From Runella sp. MFBS21 (GTDB lineage Bacteria > Bacteroidota > Bacteroidia > Cytophagales > Spirosomataceae): a DNA stretch of 64,000 nucleotides. Position 1 is the stretch's first letter. Every line of letters starts with the position of its first letter. Positions 1-9,038 of the stretch are shown here, in pieces. The DNA lies in NCBI RefSeq assembly GCF_029433105.1, contig NZ_JARNTW010000009.1:186001-250000 (forward strand). The letters run 5' to 3'. The notes under the pieces were generated by a model. The model was not told the DNA's origin and searched no databases. It saw only the letters and a program-made list of their open reading frames with translations. The translations under genes were made by a program, and so were the position numbers.

Positions 1-392
1 AGGAGATAGCAAGGGCAATAGCTGAAGCTCGCGATAAAGGTGATTTAAGCGAAAATGCTGAATATGATGCGGCCAAAGAAGCCCAAGGGTTGCATGAGGC
101 AAAAATTGCGAAATTAGAGGAGATTTTGGGAAATGCACGAGTACTAGATGAGACATCAATAGACCTATCGCAAGTGTCGATTCTTTCAAAAGTAAAAATC
201 AAAAACCGCAAAAATAATGCGGTAATGTCTTATATGTTGGTAGCAGAAGAAGAAGCCGACCTTAAACAAGGAAAGATTTCGGTAGGGTCTCCTATCGGAA
301 AAGGTTTGCTCGGAAAAAAAGTAGGAGATGCCGCCCAAATCCAAGTTCCGGCGGGAATTATGGAGTTTGAGGTATTAGAAATCTCACGCTAA
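1..392 (+). CDS. greA: Transcription elongation factor GreA, 3' part
   Basis: This is the C-terminal part of GreA, which enters the secondary channel of stalled RNA polymerase and stimulates cleavage of the backtracked transcript. The reading frame is open from base 3, and the first residues include EARDKGDLSENAEYDAAKEA, the hallmark coiled-coil tip of GreA with its acidic D/E residues. The rest, about 100 residues, is the FKBP-like C-terminal domain (SPIGKGLLGKKVGD, then a final beta strand ending near EFEVLEISR). The start codon and roughly 30 N-terminal residues lie left of the window. A strong hairpin terminator follows the stop codon. The assignment is secure from the tip motif. I saw nothing that suggests the GreB or Gfh paralogues. 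Confidence 0.95.
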   Translation, partial: EIARAIAEARDKGDLSENAEYDAAKEAQGLHEAKIAKLEEILGNARVLDETSIDLSQVSILSKVKIKNRKNNAVMSYMLVAEEEADLKQGKISVGSPIGKGLLGKKVGDAAQIQVPAGIMEFEVLEISR

Positions 393-410
393 GATTAGAT
401 ATATTTTGCA

Positions 411-448
411 AAAAGTGGGTAGCTTCTTGGTTGAGGCTACCCACTTTT
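411..448 (+). terminator. Rho-independent terminator of greA
   Basis: Perfect 13-bp arms (aaaagtgggtagc and its complement) with a loop of about 12 nt sit 19 bp after the greA stop. The arms run from an A tract into a T tract, so the hairpin could work on either strand. Confidence 0.85.
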
Positions 449-735
449 TATTTCATACTAAAATTGTTTTTATACGATAATTAGTTCTAAAAATGAGGAA
501 GTGGAATGATTTTTTGGTGGATAAAGATTAAACACTATGCTGACGAGACCAATTATTTGTTATTGAAGGGCTTTTTGCTTAAACTTACTTTAAATGCAAA
601 CTATTGAACTGCTTCGAATAGTTAAATTTTTTATAAAAAAAATTATGAATTTTGATTTTAGATTGCAATTATTGTTAAAATTTTAGCGTTTTAAGTATAA
701 ATGCTAAGTATTCCAAAATCAGAACACTAGAAAAA
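449..735. other. AT-rich intergenic region with no gene seen
   Basis: After the greA terminator, about 290 bp of AT-rich sequence precede the next gene. The longest local frame is about 12 codons and has no coding character. No RNA gene or convincing TAnnTTTG promoter was recognised. It probably holds the upstream control region of the following small gene. Confidence 0.5.
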
Positions 736-1131
736 ATGAACTATCAACCAACTATATTTCTCACACCCCATCTTTATATGACCAACGAGGAGGTGGCCAT
801 AGTAGATGGGTTAATAGACCATGATGAAATGCCTCGTCAGTTTGATACCGACCGGGTTATATCGTATTTTGAGGGTCAAAATTTCTGCCTTGTGCTATAT
901 TTCTCTAATCAAAATGATAGAGGATTTCAGAAATATGTAGTCAACGATTTTTCGGTGAATATCGAAGAAATGTATATGCTCTCCAATTCTTTCAGTAAAA
1001 TGATTGAACAAGGCTATAGCATTCATTTATTGAGTCAAGCCAAAAATCGTGTCGACCATGTCATTCACATGGCTGGAACATTCCGAGCTTTGTTTGGCAA
1101 AAAACAACCCGACGAAATGGCCCAGTGGTAA
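736..1131 (+). CDS. Hypothetical protein, 131 residues
   Basis: I do not recognise this family. It is a 131-residue, acidic, apparently soluble protein without a signal peptide or membrane segment. The predicted pattern is mixed alpha/beta, with hydrophobic stretches such as NFCLVLYFSN and SIHLLSQAKN. It has no cysteine-rich or nucleotide-binding motif. The ATG start follows an A-rich stretch, as is usual in Bacteroidota, where Shine-Dalgarno sites are rare. The gene stands alone between the greA terminator and a bidirectional terminator shared with ychF. Codon use looks like that of its neighbours, so I take it as a real, lineage-specific gene. Confidence 0.7.
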   Translation: MNYQPTIFLTPHLYMTNEEVAIVDGLIDHDEMPRQFDTDRVISYFEGQNFCLVLYFSNQNDRGFQKYVVNDFSVNIEEMYMLSNSFSKMIEQGYSIHLLSQAKNRVDHVIHMAGTFRALFGKKQPDEMAQW

Positions 1132-1136
1132 ACGCA

Positions 1137-1173
1137 ATAAAGGCTCAAAAATCTAAATTTTTGAGCCTTTATT
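1137..1173. terminator. Bidirectional terminator between the 131-aa gene and ychF
   Basis: A hairpin with arms aaaggctcaaaaat / atttttgagccttt lies between the convergent stop codons. A-rich and T-rich flanks let it work on both strands. Confidence 0.85.
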
Positions 1174-1195
1174 GTAAATATTAATCTTAGTAGAT

Positions 1196-2293
1196 TTAGA
1201 CGTTGAAACGGAAGTGCATGATATCCCCGTCTTGGACTACGTATTCTTTTCCTTCTACCGAAATCTTCCCTGCTTCACGACAACCCGCTTCTGTTTTGTA
1301 CTGAGCATAGTCGGTGAGCTTAATCACTTCTGCCCGAATAAATCCTCTTTCAAAATCGGTGTGAATGACCCCCGCCGCTTGTGGGGCTTTCCAGCCACGT
1401 TGGATTGTCCAAGCACGTACTTCTTTGACACCCGCCGTGAAGTAAGTAATCAAATTGAGAATGGCGTAAGAAGCTTTAATGAGTTTGTTGAGGCCAGACT
1501 CACTCAAACCATATTCCCCCAAAAACAAGGATCTTTCGTCGGGGTCTTCCATTTCGGCAATTTGAGATTCTATCGCCGCACACAATACGATTACTTGGGC
1601 ACTTTCTTCGGCTATGGCAGCTTTGAGCTGCTCTACGTACTCATTTCCGGTGAGGATAGAATTTTCGTCGACATTGGCCACATAAATCACCGGTTTTATA
1701 GTGAGTAGTTGGAGGTCGGCGATGGTAGCTTTTTCTTCTTCCGAGAGTCCTACAGCTCTTACACTTTTGCCCTGTAGTAAGGCGCTCTTGACCCGATTCA
1801 GAATATCTAATTCGACTTTGGCTTTGGCATCGCCTACTCGTGCTGCTTTTTCGACACGGCTAAACTTCTTTTCGATAGATTCTAAATCTTTCAATTGAAG
1901 TTCCAAATCGATGATTTCTTTGTCACTTACAGGATTGACACGTCCTTCGACGTGAACGATGTTGTCGTCCGAGAAGCAGCGTACTACATGTATAATAGCA
2001 TCTACCTCACGAATATTCGCTAAAAATTGATTACCTAGTCCTTGACCTTTGCTGGCACCTCTCACCAGCCCTGCGATATCTACGATTTCGACGATAGTAG
2101 GAACCAGTTTTTGAGGTTTTACTAAGCCCTCTAGTACCTGTAAGCGTTCGTCGGGCACCTCTACTACGCCTACGTTGGGTTCGATGGTGCAAAAGGGGTA
2201 ATTGGCGGCCTCGGCTTTGGCACTAGATAAAGCACTAAAAAGGGTGGATTTGCCGACGTTGGGCAATCCCACAATACCACATTGAAGAGACAT
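1196..2293 (-). CDS. ychF: Ribosome-associated ATPase YchF (Obg-like)
   Basis: YchF is a universally conserved TRAFAC-class P-loop protein that hydrolyses ATP rather than GTP and associates with the ribosome. At 365 residues it matches the family length (about 363). The P loop GLPNVGKS is at residues 9-16, the G3 motif DIAGLV at 72-77, and the usual GTP-specifying NKxD is replaced by NVDE, as expected for YchF. A coiled-coil insertion lies between the motifs and a TGS domain forms the C-terminus (after about residue 280). The ATG at 2293 begins directly with the family's usual N-terminus MSLQCGIVGLPN. It is a single gene with its own terminator. Confidence 0.97.
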   Translation of the reverse strand: MSLQCGIVGLPNVGKSTLFSALSSAKAEAANYPFCTIEPNVGVVEVPDERLQVLEGLVKPQKLVPTIVEIVDIAGLVRGASKGQGLGNQFLANIREVDAIIHVVRCFSDDNIVHVEGRVNPVSDKEIIDLELQLKDLESIEKKFSRVEKAARVGDAKAKVELDILNRVKSALLQGKSVRAVGLSEEEKATIADLQLLTIKPVIYVANVDENSILTGNEYVEQLKAAIAEESAQVIVLCAAIESQIAEMEDPDERSLFLGEYGLSESGLNKLIKASYAILNLITYFTAGVKEVRAWTIQRGWKAPQAAGVIHTDFERGFIRAEVIKLTDYAQYKTEAGCREAGKISVEGKEYVVQDGDIMHFRFNV

Positions 2294-2437
2294 TTCTGGA
2301 TTTAATAGTTTGGAATTTGAGGTTTATACAGATACCTCAAAAGAGTTATGGATGATTTTGATGAAGCAAGGTTGAGTATTGCTTCATCAAAACGCCCGCG
2401 AAATTACGATTTTTAGAGATAGCTACAAAATCGAAAG

Positions 2438-2459
2438 GCCTCTAGTAAGAACTAGAGGC
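2438..2459 (-). terminator. Hairpin, probable terminator of the DUF3276 gene
   Basis: Perfect 9-bp arms (gcctctagt / actagaggc) with a 4-nt loop lie 28 bp past the DUF3276 stop on the minus strand. They are followed on that strand by a broken T-rich tract. Confidence 0.55.
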
Positions 2460-2486
2460 AAGATATATAATTTAATAACCTAGGGA

Positions 2487-2807
2487 TTATTCCCACTTCA
2501 AATCGCTCCCAGTGTAATCTTCTTCTTCGCGAACGGCATACTGAGAAAAGTCAACATGAGGCATCAACTCTGATTTGATGTGATCTACAGTTTCTTGGAG
2601 AGCATCTACAAACTTGTCAAAATCCTCTTTATAAAGAAACATCTTATGCTTTTCGTAAGCAAATCCGTCTCCTTGAGGAAAACGACGACTCTCTGTGATG
2701 GTTAGGTAGTAATCATTAGAACGTGTCGAACGCACATCAAAAAAGTAGGTTCTTTTGCCGGCTTTTACGCGCTTAGAGTAGATTTTTTCTCTGTCTTTAT
2801 CTTCCAC
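2487..2807 (-). CDS. DUF3276 / PUR-alpha-like nucleic-acid-binding protein
   Basis: This 106-residue protein matches the small Bacteroidota DUF3276 family, annotated as a bacterial relative of the eukaryotic PUR-alpha single-stranded DNA/RNA-binding fold. The visible signature is YSKRVKAGKRTYFFDVRST followed by DYYLTITESRR and a helix (DFDKFVDALQETVDHIK). The beta-beta-beta-beta-alpha layout is that of a PUR repeat. The protein is small, charged and cytoplasmic. The ATG at 2807 gives the usual family N-terminus. It is monocistronic. The physiological role of the family is not well defined, so only nucleic-acid binding is inferred. Confidence 0.88.
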   Translation of the reverse strand: MEDKDREKIYSKRVKAGKRTYFFDVRSTRSNDYYLTITESRRFPQGDGFAYEKHKMFLYKEDFDKFVDALQETVDHIKSELMPHVDFSQYAVREEEDYTGSDLKWE

Positions 2808-3074
2808 TATCCTTATAAGGTTTTAGGTGTATCCAAACGCTAAAGTACGGGTTTTGTTGCTTGCTATCAAAATTTTCTTAAAATAAAGTTATGGGTTTTT
2901 ACGTTATTACTTTTACGCCTTTAAAAGCAAATTTGTAAAAAACATAGATTGTATAACTTTTTTGCTTAATTTTCAGCCCCAATTCCAAAAAGGGGTTGCA
3001 TTTTTTTGAGTAGGCTTCGAGGGAAAAGCTCAGTGGGAAGACCATTAATTGTAGAATTAAACCCGAAAAAACCT

Positions 3075-3521
3075 ATGTATTCGACTACATTTTACGTACT
3101 TTTATTGTTGTCGTTTTTGGGAAATAATCCAGCTTCGGCACAATTATTGGGTAAAGAAGAGCAAGGAACAGCATCTTTTTATGCCCAAATGTTTAATGGA
3201 CGCAAGACCTCCTGCGGCGAAAAATTTAATCATAAAGAATTAACAGCTGCACATCGGTCGCTTCCTTTCAATACCATGATAGAAGTTACAAATCTATCAA
3301 ACAATCGCTCGGTGATAGTACGAGTCAACGATCGAGGGCCTTATCATCATACAAGGCTGATTGATTTGACCCGTGCCGCTGCCGAACATATCGGTATCCT
3401 CAGGTCTGGAATCGCCAACATTAAATTGAGGGTAGTGGGTATGGAAGGCATGGTTTTGTTAGGCAAAAACGAAATCATCACTGATACGGGCGATATTATA
3501 GAAAAGGTGTTTTCGCATTAA
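3075..3521 (+). CDS. RlpA-like double-psi beta-barrel protein, secreted
   Basis: RlpA-family proteins are envelope proteins with a double-psi beta-barrel that, in Pseudomonas, cleave peptidoglycan strands lacking peptide stems. Here the domain is complete in 148 residues: EQGTASFYAQMFNGRKTSCG, then the conserved AAHRSLPFNTMIEVTNL and VRVNDRGPY, and finally the LTRAAAEHIG helix. There is no SPOR domain, so septal targeting as in E. coli RlpA is not evident. I chose ATG 3075 because it starts a good signal peptide ending ...NPASAQ. A further in-frame TTG at 3006 would add 23 charged residues in front. The next gene starts 69 bp downstream. Confidence 0.87.
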   Translation: MYSTTFYVLLLLSFLGNNPASAQLLGKEEQGTASFYAQMFNGRKTSCGEKFNHKELTAAHRSLPFNTMIEVTNLSNNRSVIVRVNDRGPYHHTRLIDLTRAAAEHIGILRSGIANIKLRVVGMEGMVLLGKNEIITDTGDIIEKVFSH

Positions 3522-3590
3522 TAATCCTCCAACTAAATCGTTAATCAAAAAACGACTTAGTATTGCACCTTTCAACCTTAACATCTCATC

Positions 3591-4505
3591 ATGAGCACCC
3601 GTAATTTAGACATCGCAAGCGTAAGACAATACGGAAATTTAGAGTTTTTGGCTCGACAGCTTGTCGAGGGTTTTATTACGGGGCTTCACAAATCCCCTTT
3701 TCATGGGTTTTCGGTAGAGTTTGCAGAGCATCGCCTGTACAATACTGGCGAAACTACCCGGCACATTGATTGGAAGGTATTTGCCAAAAGCGATCGCCTT
3801 TTTGTAAAACGCTACGAAGAAGAAACCAACTTGCGGTGTCATTTGCTAGTGGATACCTCCTCTTCGATGTATTATCCAGAGCCCAATCACGATAAAATCA
3901 CCTTCAGCGTGATGGCTGCGGCGGGGATTGCCAATTTGTTGCAGAGGCAAAAAGATGCCGTCAGTCTCACTACTTTTTCGGAAGGAGTGGAGGTGCAAAC
4001 CCCTGTCAAATCTACCCCATCGCATGTGCACAAAATATTTTTGGAGCTAGAACAAGTGCTTCAAAAACCTAAAACGCCACGTAAAACCACCGTAGCTGAC
4101 GTACTGCACGAAATTGCCGAAAAAATCCATAAGCGCTCATTGGTAGTTATTTTTAGTGATATGTTTGAAGATGTCAATCAAGCTGACAAAATCTTTTCGG
4201 CGATGCAACATTTAAGACATAATCTCCACGAAGTACTTTTGTTTCATGTGACCGACCGCCGTACCGAAGAAGAGTTTGCTTTTGATGATCGTCCCTATGA
4301 ATTTATTGATTTGGAATCGGGCGAACGGGTAAAGATTCAGCCCGGACAAGTCAAAAGACAGTACCAAGAAGCCGTCAAGAAGTATTATCAAGAGCTACGC
4401 CTCAAGTGTGGTCAGTATAAAATTGATTTTATTGAAGCTGATGTAGCCAAAGGCTATGATCAGATTTTATCTGCTTACTTAGTGAAGCGCAACAAAATGA
4501 GATAA
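3591..4505 (+). CDS. DUF58 domain protein (VWA-like)
   Basis: A 304-residue cytoplasmic protein of the DUF58 family, usually found with MoxR AAA+ ATPases and thought to act as a VWA-type adaptor in protein assembly or stress. The family motif GFSVEFAEHRLYNTGE followed by IDWKVFAKSDRLFVKRYEEE is clear at residues 40-80. It is followed by the VWA-like strand LLVDTSSSMYYP with a DxSxS metal-site motif, and later by SLVVIFSDMFED. No membrane segment is present, unlike many longer DUF58 proteins. No MoxR gene lies next to it in this window, so its partner must be encoded elsewhere. Confidence 0.9.
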   Translation: MSTRNLDIASVRQYGNLEFLARQLVEGFITGLHKSPFHGFSVEFAEHRLYNTGETTRHIDWKVFAKSDRLFVKRYEEETNLRCHLLVDTSSSMYYPEPNHDKITFSVMAAAGIANLLQRQKDAVSLTTFSEGVEVQTPVKSTPSHVHKIFLELEQVLQKPKTPRKTTVADVLHEIAEKIHKRSLVVIFSDMFEDVNQADKIFSAMQHLRHNLHEVLLFHVTDRRTEEEFAFDDRPYEFIDLESGERVKIQPGQVKRQYQEAVKKYYQELRLKCGQYKIDFIEADVAKGYDQILSAYLVKRNKMR

Positions 4506-4645
4506 TGAGAAAATAGGCAGGAAATAAAAAGAGTTTGTATTTACCTTTAAATAAGAGAATATTGATTCTGTGATTAATAAAACTAGGATGTCTACCAATA
4601 GTTTTATTATTGTATCATATTACACTGAAATTTTACTCATTTTTT

Positions 4646-5791
4646 ATGAAACATCCGTTTGTTCTGATTGCTTATGTTTTAATCTTTACTTTTATTGGGT
4701 GTAAGTCGGCCAAGAAAGCTTTTAAACGAGGAGACTATGAGGAGTCTGTCTTTAGAGCTGCCGAAAAACTTAGAGACAGCCCCAATAGCTCTTCATCTGC
4801 TGATATACTTAAACAAGCTTATCCTTTGGCTATTCAGCAAAATCTTGATGATGTCGCCAAATATCAAAATTCTTCTGAGCCTTTTCATTGGAAACCTGTT
4901 GTAAATGCCTACGACCGCCTCAACAAAATGTATGATGCCTTGCGGAGATGTCCTGCATGTGAGCGATTGGTCACGGTACGAAACTTCTCTAATGAAGAAC
5001 GGGCTGCCCGCGACCAAGCTGCCGCCGACCGCTACGAAGCAGGAATGAAGGCCATGAGCAATAAAACTAATCGACAAATGGCCCGCGATGCTTACAATCA
5101 CTTTGAGGTTTGTAATAGTTTAGTAGGAGGATTTAGGAATGTGCAGCAGCTGTTGGAGGAATCTTATGACTATGCTTCGTTTAAGGTGGTGGTAGAACAG
5201 GTGTTGGTTACCTCACGAATGTATCAGCTTAGTAATGAGTTTTTTCAGAATAAGATAAATGAATTTTTAAACACAAACCAACGTCTCAATAAATTTGTAC
5301 GGTTTTATGCCCCTCAAGAGGCGTCTAGTATCAAACTCAAACCTGATCATGTGATTAAGTTAGAATTTGATGATTTTGTGGTAGGCCAAACCCTTGTACA
5401 ATCGAATACTGAAGTAGTAACAAGCAAAGATTCGGTAAAAGTGGGAGAAACTACCGTGGGCGGAAAAAAAATCCCTGTTTACAACAAAGTAACGGCCAAA
5501 TTGACCCGTACCCGTAAATCGGTACTTTCGTCAGGACTGTTGGACATGCAAATCATGAATTTTAATAGCAAGACAGTAGTGACGCAAGAGAAGTTTAGGG
5601 GAGATTTTAATTGGTTTTGTGAATGGGGTAATTTTAATGGTGATGAGAGGGCTCTTACAGCTGACCAAAAACGTATCTGTAATGTCCGAGAACTTAATCC
5701 TCCTCCTCCTCAGCAACTATTCATCGAATTTAGTAAACCTATCTATGATCGATTGACAAATAAGATTCGAGATTATTATAAAAACTATTAA
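4646..5791 (+). CDS. Predicted lipoprotein of unknown function
   Basis: I do not recognise a named family. From ATG 4646 the protein is 381 residues long and begins with a lipoprotein signal (hydrophobic stretch, then FIGC at the lipobox), so it should be anchored to the envelope. The N-terminal 150 residues are helical and resemble a tetratricopeptide-type arrangement (KKAFKRGDYEESVFRAAEKL). A CPAC pair sits near residue 112. The C-terminal part is beta-rich. An upstream in-frame TTG at 4610 would hide the signal peptide, so I reject it. The gene is followed by a terminator and seems monocistronic. Confidence 0.75.
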   Translation: MKHPFVLIAYVLIFTFIGCKSAKKAFKRGDYEESVFRAAEKLRDSPNSSSSADILKQAYPLAIQQNLDDVAKYQNSSEPFHWKPVVNAYDRLNKMYDALRRCPACERLVTVRNFSNEERAARDQAAADRYEAGMKAMSNKTNRQMARDAYNHFEVCNSLVGGFRNVQQLLEESYDYASFKVVVEQVLVTSRMYQLSNEFFQNKINEFLNTNQRLNKFVRFYAPQEASSIKLKPDHVIKLEFDDFVVGQTLVQSNTEVVTSKDSVKVGETTVGGKKIPVYNKVTAKLTRTRKSVLSSGLLDMQIMNFNSKTVVTQEKFRGDFNWFCEWGNFNGDERALTADQKRICNVRELNPPPPQQLFIEFSKPIYDRLTNKIRDYYKNY

Positions 5792-5822
5792 AGACGAGTC
5801 ATTCTGAATTTAGCTAATTCTT

Positions 5823-5886
5823 AAAAGACCTTTTGTTTACATTTGAGTAGGTACAGACTCTCAGACATAAACAGAAGGTCTTTTTA
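5823..5886 (+). terminator. Terminator after the lipoprotein gene
   Basis: Seventeen-base arms with one mismatch (aaaagaccttttgttta / taaacagaaggtctttt), a 28-nt loop and a T tract on the plus strand, placed about 30 bp after the stop. Confidence 0.65.
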
Positions 5887-6002
5887 TTATAAGCTGAGGT
5901 TTTTAGGGGCATCTATTTGACCACAAACCTTTGACACTTCTTAGATGCTGCCTGTTTTGCACTCACATCCTCAAAATGACAATGTTTTAGGATTGAACAT
6001 TG

Positions 6003-7412
6003 TTATTTGGCAGAAAGGGTCTGTTCATGATAATCCAAAAAGCCTTCTAATTGCTCTACTGGAATACGGCGAGCGATAATTTTTTTGTTTTTGTCCAATA
6101 CATAAATCATCGGAGTATTGTTGACGTCATAATCTTTGCGGAAGTTGATTCGGAAGCTATAGTCATAGCCGTGTACCCAACTTTGTACCCCAAAATCACG
6201 GATGTATTTTTTCCATTGTTCGGGAGCTCGTGCCACCGATGCCGCAAAGACTTGTAAATCTAAGGTAGTTTTATATTTTTCCTGCAAAGCTTTTAGGGCT
6301 GGAGTGGATTGTCGGCAATGACCGCAATCAGGGTCATAGAAAAACAAAATGACGTATTTGCTTTTTAAATCATTGAGTGAAATAGCTTTTCCAGCAGTAT
6401 CGGTAAGGGAGAGAGCAGGCATTGTTTTGCCGACTAATACAGGCTTTATCGTGTTTACTTTTTCTCGGATGTTTTCGACGGTAGTGGGATCCGTAATAGG
6501 CATGAGTCCACCGAGGTAATATTTGTCGGCTAAATGCACAAAAACCGCATCTCCGCCAATGATAGTGGGGTTTTCGGCCTGATTGGTCAGGTACCAAATA
6601 CAATAAGCTTGCATTTCTTTATTACCAGCCTTGAGGGCCTTTTCGATGATAAAGTCGGCTGACTGAATGAGCGAGTCGGTTTGTTGTAAAGTAAGCTCTT
6701 GCATGTAGCGGTCAATTTTGCGCTGAAGTATAGGAGTACGAACTAACCGCTCCTCCGAAAAATCAAAATTATCCCAAAAATGAGCTTTATAATAATGAAA
6801 CAACCAGGCCGAATCGGGCTTGCCATCGGGGCGTTTGGGAGGAGTAGGTAATTCTACTTCGGCACCTGCCCGCATTATTTTTCCCGTAAGACTGTTGCTA
6901 TTTTCTTGGGTAAATTGTTTGTAATACTCCATCAATTGACGCCGAAGGTTGTTGATTTTGGTCGTCGTCATGAGGTCCTGTCTGAATTGTAACTGTCTCT
7001 GTAGTAGGTTTATTTCAGAAGTGTATCCTGATACGTGCTGTTGATATTTATAATATAATTCGCTGTCAGGAGAACCTTTTACTTGCATATGTCCGATGAC
7101 ATTGGCCGTATCGGTACTAAAACTGAAGTGTTGCTCCGCACCAATGATGAGATCCATTACCCGTTTTTTGGAAGGCGAGAGAATCATATAAAGCCCTCCG
7201 GGGAGTGCTTGAGTCCCTTCAAAGACCAAGTTGCCATTGGCATCTGCTTGCGCAGTATCTTTGGTGATGTATTGGCTTGCACCAAAATAATGCGCCAAGG
7301 TAAACGCTTCTGGTTTGATGCCTTTGACATTGCCTTTGATATGATAGCCCGTTTGCCCCAAAGCTGCGAAGCTTATCCAAAAAGTCAATAGCGAAAAATA
7401 GAGTTTGTTCAT
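6003..7412 (-). CDS. TlpA-like thiol-disulfide protein (DUF4369 + thioredoxin fold), copy 2
   Basis: An exported thioredoxin-fold protein of the Bacteroidota type. It has a signal peptide (MNKLYFSLLTFWISFAALGQ), a DUF4369-like beta domain (GYHIKGNVKGIKPEAF), a long helical middle segment and a C-terminal AhpC/TSA-thioredoxin domain with the active site DPDCGHCRQ near residue 360. The following cis-Pro region is NNTPMIYVLDK. Such proteins are thought to reduce or shuffle periplasmic disulfides. I chose ATG 7412 (469 residues) because it starts the signal peptide; an in-frame extension to 7469 has no such signal. It is the downstream member of a tandem pair, 71 bp after its paralogue and probably cotranscribed. 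The CGHC active site is PDI-like rather than the more common CxPC of TlpA. Confidence 0.88.
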   Translation of the reverse strand: MNKLYFSLLTFWISFAALGQTGYHIKGNVKGIKPEAFTLAHYFGASQYITKDTAQADANGNLVFEGTQALPGGLYMILSPSKKRVMDLIIGAEQHFSFSTDTANVIGHMQVKGSPDSELYYKYQQHVSGYTSEINLLQRQLQFRQDLMTTTKINNLRRQLMEYYKQFTQENSNSLTGKIMRAGAEVELPTPPKRPDGKPDSAWLFHYYKAHFWDNFDFSEERLVRTPILQRKIDRYMQELTLQQTDSLIQSADFIIEKALKAGNKEMQAYCIWYLTNQAENPTIIGGDAVFVHLADKYYLGGLMPITDPTTVENIREKVNTIKPVLVGKTMPALSLTDTAGKAISLNDLKSKYVILFFYDPDCGHCRQSTPALKALQEKYKTTLDLQVFAASVARAPEQWKKYIRDFGVQSWVHGYDYSFRINFRKDYDVNNTPMIYVLDKNKKIIARRIPVEQLEGFLDYHEQTLSAK

Positions 7413-7483
7413 GATGTAGCTTGGAGAAAAGTCTCCAAGATTTGTCTCTTTTTCAAATTTGAGAGACAAACCTCGTAAGAATG

Positions 7484-8917
7484 TTATTGACGACTAGCGG
7501 TTGAGGGTTTGCGTTCCATAGCTAATCGTTTTTTGTACACGTTCAAAAATGGTTCCAAATCTTCAACGCCAAGTCTACGGGCAATAATTTTTTTGTTTTT
7601 ATCAAGTACATATACCGTGGGAGTAGAAAATACATCGTAATCATTGCGATATACTACCTGACGCGAAGCCACCATACCATAAGTATTGACAAGATTTTCG
7701 AGCTTGAATTCTTTGACAAATTTCCGCCATTCTTCTTCGCTGCCCTCAATAGCAATAGTCATAACTTCCACTCCTTGAGGTTTAAATTTATCATGGAATG
7801 TCTTGAGTTTGGGGGCTGATTCGCGACAGTGACCACAGGTAGGAGAATAAAAAAACACAACTTCGTATTCGGCTTTGGAACCATGAATATAATCAAGGCG
7901 GTCAGGGGCGCGGTAGCTCATTACGCCCAAGTCAGGGATGACTTTATTAACCAAAAGTGGTTTAAGCACTTTGACTCTCTCTTTGACGTTTTGGAGCGTA
8001 GAGCTATCAGAGACTGGCATGATACCCGTGAGATAATATTTTTCAGCCATGTGTACAAATACCCCGTCGGTACCTACGATTTTTGGGGTTTCGTACTGAT
8101 TTGTGATAAACCAAATTGTATACGCGATGATGTCTTTTTGTTTTCCATTGATGGCTTTTGACACTACAAAATCAGCTTCTTTGACCAAAGAGTCTTCGAC
8201 TTGCACCGTCAGGTCTTTGATGTATCTATCAAGTTTTTGGTGCAAAAAAGGCGTCATTAACATACGGGCGTCCGAAAAATCAAAATTGTCCCAAAAATGG
8301 CTTTTATAATAATTGAATATCCAGGCTGAGTCGATTTTGCCATTGGCTTGTTTGGGGGCTGGGGGGATTTCAGGATCGGCAGAGGCTTTGAAGAGTTTGA
8401 CGGTAAATGTACCCTCGTTTTGCTTCATGAAATTGTCATAAAAAGTTTTGCGTTTGTCTTGAAGGTCTTTAAAACGCTGGTTTGTTTCGGGAATTTTTTG
8501 CGCTTTTAGTTGCTGGTATTCATCTTCCGTTTTTTTCATAAACTGCTGAAATTCATAGAAAATTTCATTGTCTCGGCTGCCCGTTACTTTGGTTTTGCCA
8601 ATGATATCGGTAGTATCGGCAGAAAAACTAAAGTTTTGATCTTCCGTAATTAAGACCCGCAGCAGGGTTTTGCGGTCGGGTAATACAATTTCATAAATTC
8701 CTTGCGATAGAGGTTTATTGCCTTCAAATACAAATCGTCCGTTGGCGTCGGCTTGGGCGGTATCTTTAGCATAAATTTGGGTAGCATAATAATTGGCAAG
8801 GAAACAATTTCCACCACTAAGCCCTTTGATTTGTCCTTCGATGCGATAACCTGCTTGTGCAACTGCATCCGTATAGATAGCGACAATGAAGAAGAAAAGA
8901 AGAAATTTTAATTTCAT
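7484..8917 (-). CDS. TlpA-like thiol-disulfide protein (DUF4369 + thioredoxin fold), copy 1
   Basis: Paralogue of the next gene downstream and of almost the same length (477 residues). It shares the order signal peptide, DUF4369-like domain (GYRIEGQIKGLSGGNCF), helical middle part with the conserved IFNYYKSHFWDNFDFSDAR, and a thioredoxin domain with SPTCGHCRESAP. Both copies end in a conserved strand (KNKKIIARR) before a C-terminal helix. ATG 8917 is preferred over an upstream start at 8968, because a -7 promoter box on the minus strand lies between the two, at 8941-8948. The pair looks like an in-place gene duplication. Substrates are unknown. Confidence 0.88.
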   Translation of the reverse strand: MKLKFLLFFFIVAIYTDAVAQAGYRIEGQIKGLSGGNCFLANYYATQIYAKDTAQADANGRFVFEGNKPLSQGIYEIVLPDRKTLLRVLITEDQNFSFSADTTDIIGKTKVTGSRDNEIFYEFQQFMKKTEDEYQQLKAQKIPETNQRFKDLQDKRKTFYDNFMKQNEGTFTVKLFKASADPEIPPAPKQANGKIDSAWIFNYYKSHFWDNFDFSDARMLMTPFLHQKLDRYIKDLTVQVEDSLVKEADFVVSKAINGKQKDIIAYTIWFITNQYETPKIVGTDGVFVHMAEKYYLTGIMPVSDSSTLQNVKERVKVLKPLLVNKVIPDLGVMSYRAPDRLDYIHGSKAEYEVVFFYSPTCGHCRESAPKLKTFHDKFKPQGVEVMTIAIEGSEEEWRKFVKEFKLENLVNTYGMVASRQVVYRNDYDVFSTPTVYVLDKNKKIIARRLGVEDLEPFLNVYKKRLAMERKPSTASRQ

Positions 8918-8940
8918 CGTGTATTTAGTTTTACTCAACC

Positions 8941-8948
8941 CAAAATTA
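8941..8948 (-). promoter_or_regulatory. Bacteroidota -7 box for the thioredoxin-like pair
   Basis: CAAAATTA on the plus strand is TAATTTTG on the minus strand, matching TAnnTTTG, 24 bp before ATG 8917. No good -33 TTTG was seen. Confidence 0.45.
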
Positions 8949-9038
8949 GAAGATTTATTTTTAGTCATTTAAACGAAAATTTTACGTTTTTAGCGTTCCG
9001 ATTGAACCTTAATCAACTTTAGTTATCAAACACTTTCT

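Noticed and set aside
1214-1898. Plus-strand frames across ychF
   Set aside because: They lie wholly inside ychF on the other strand, with no coding signature.
3006-3074. Longer RlpA start from TTG 3006
   Set aside because: It adds a charged leader in front of a clear signal peptide that starts at ATG 3075.
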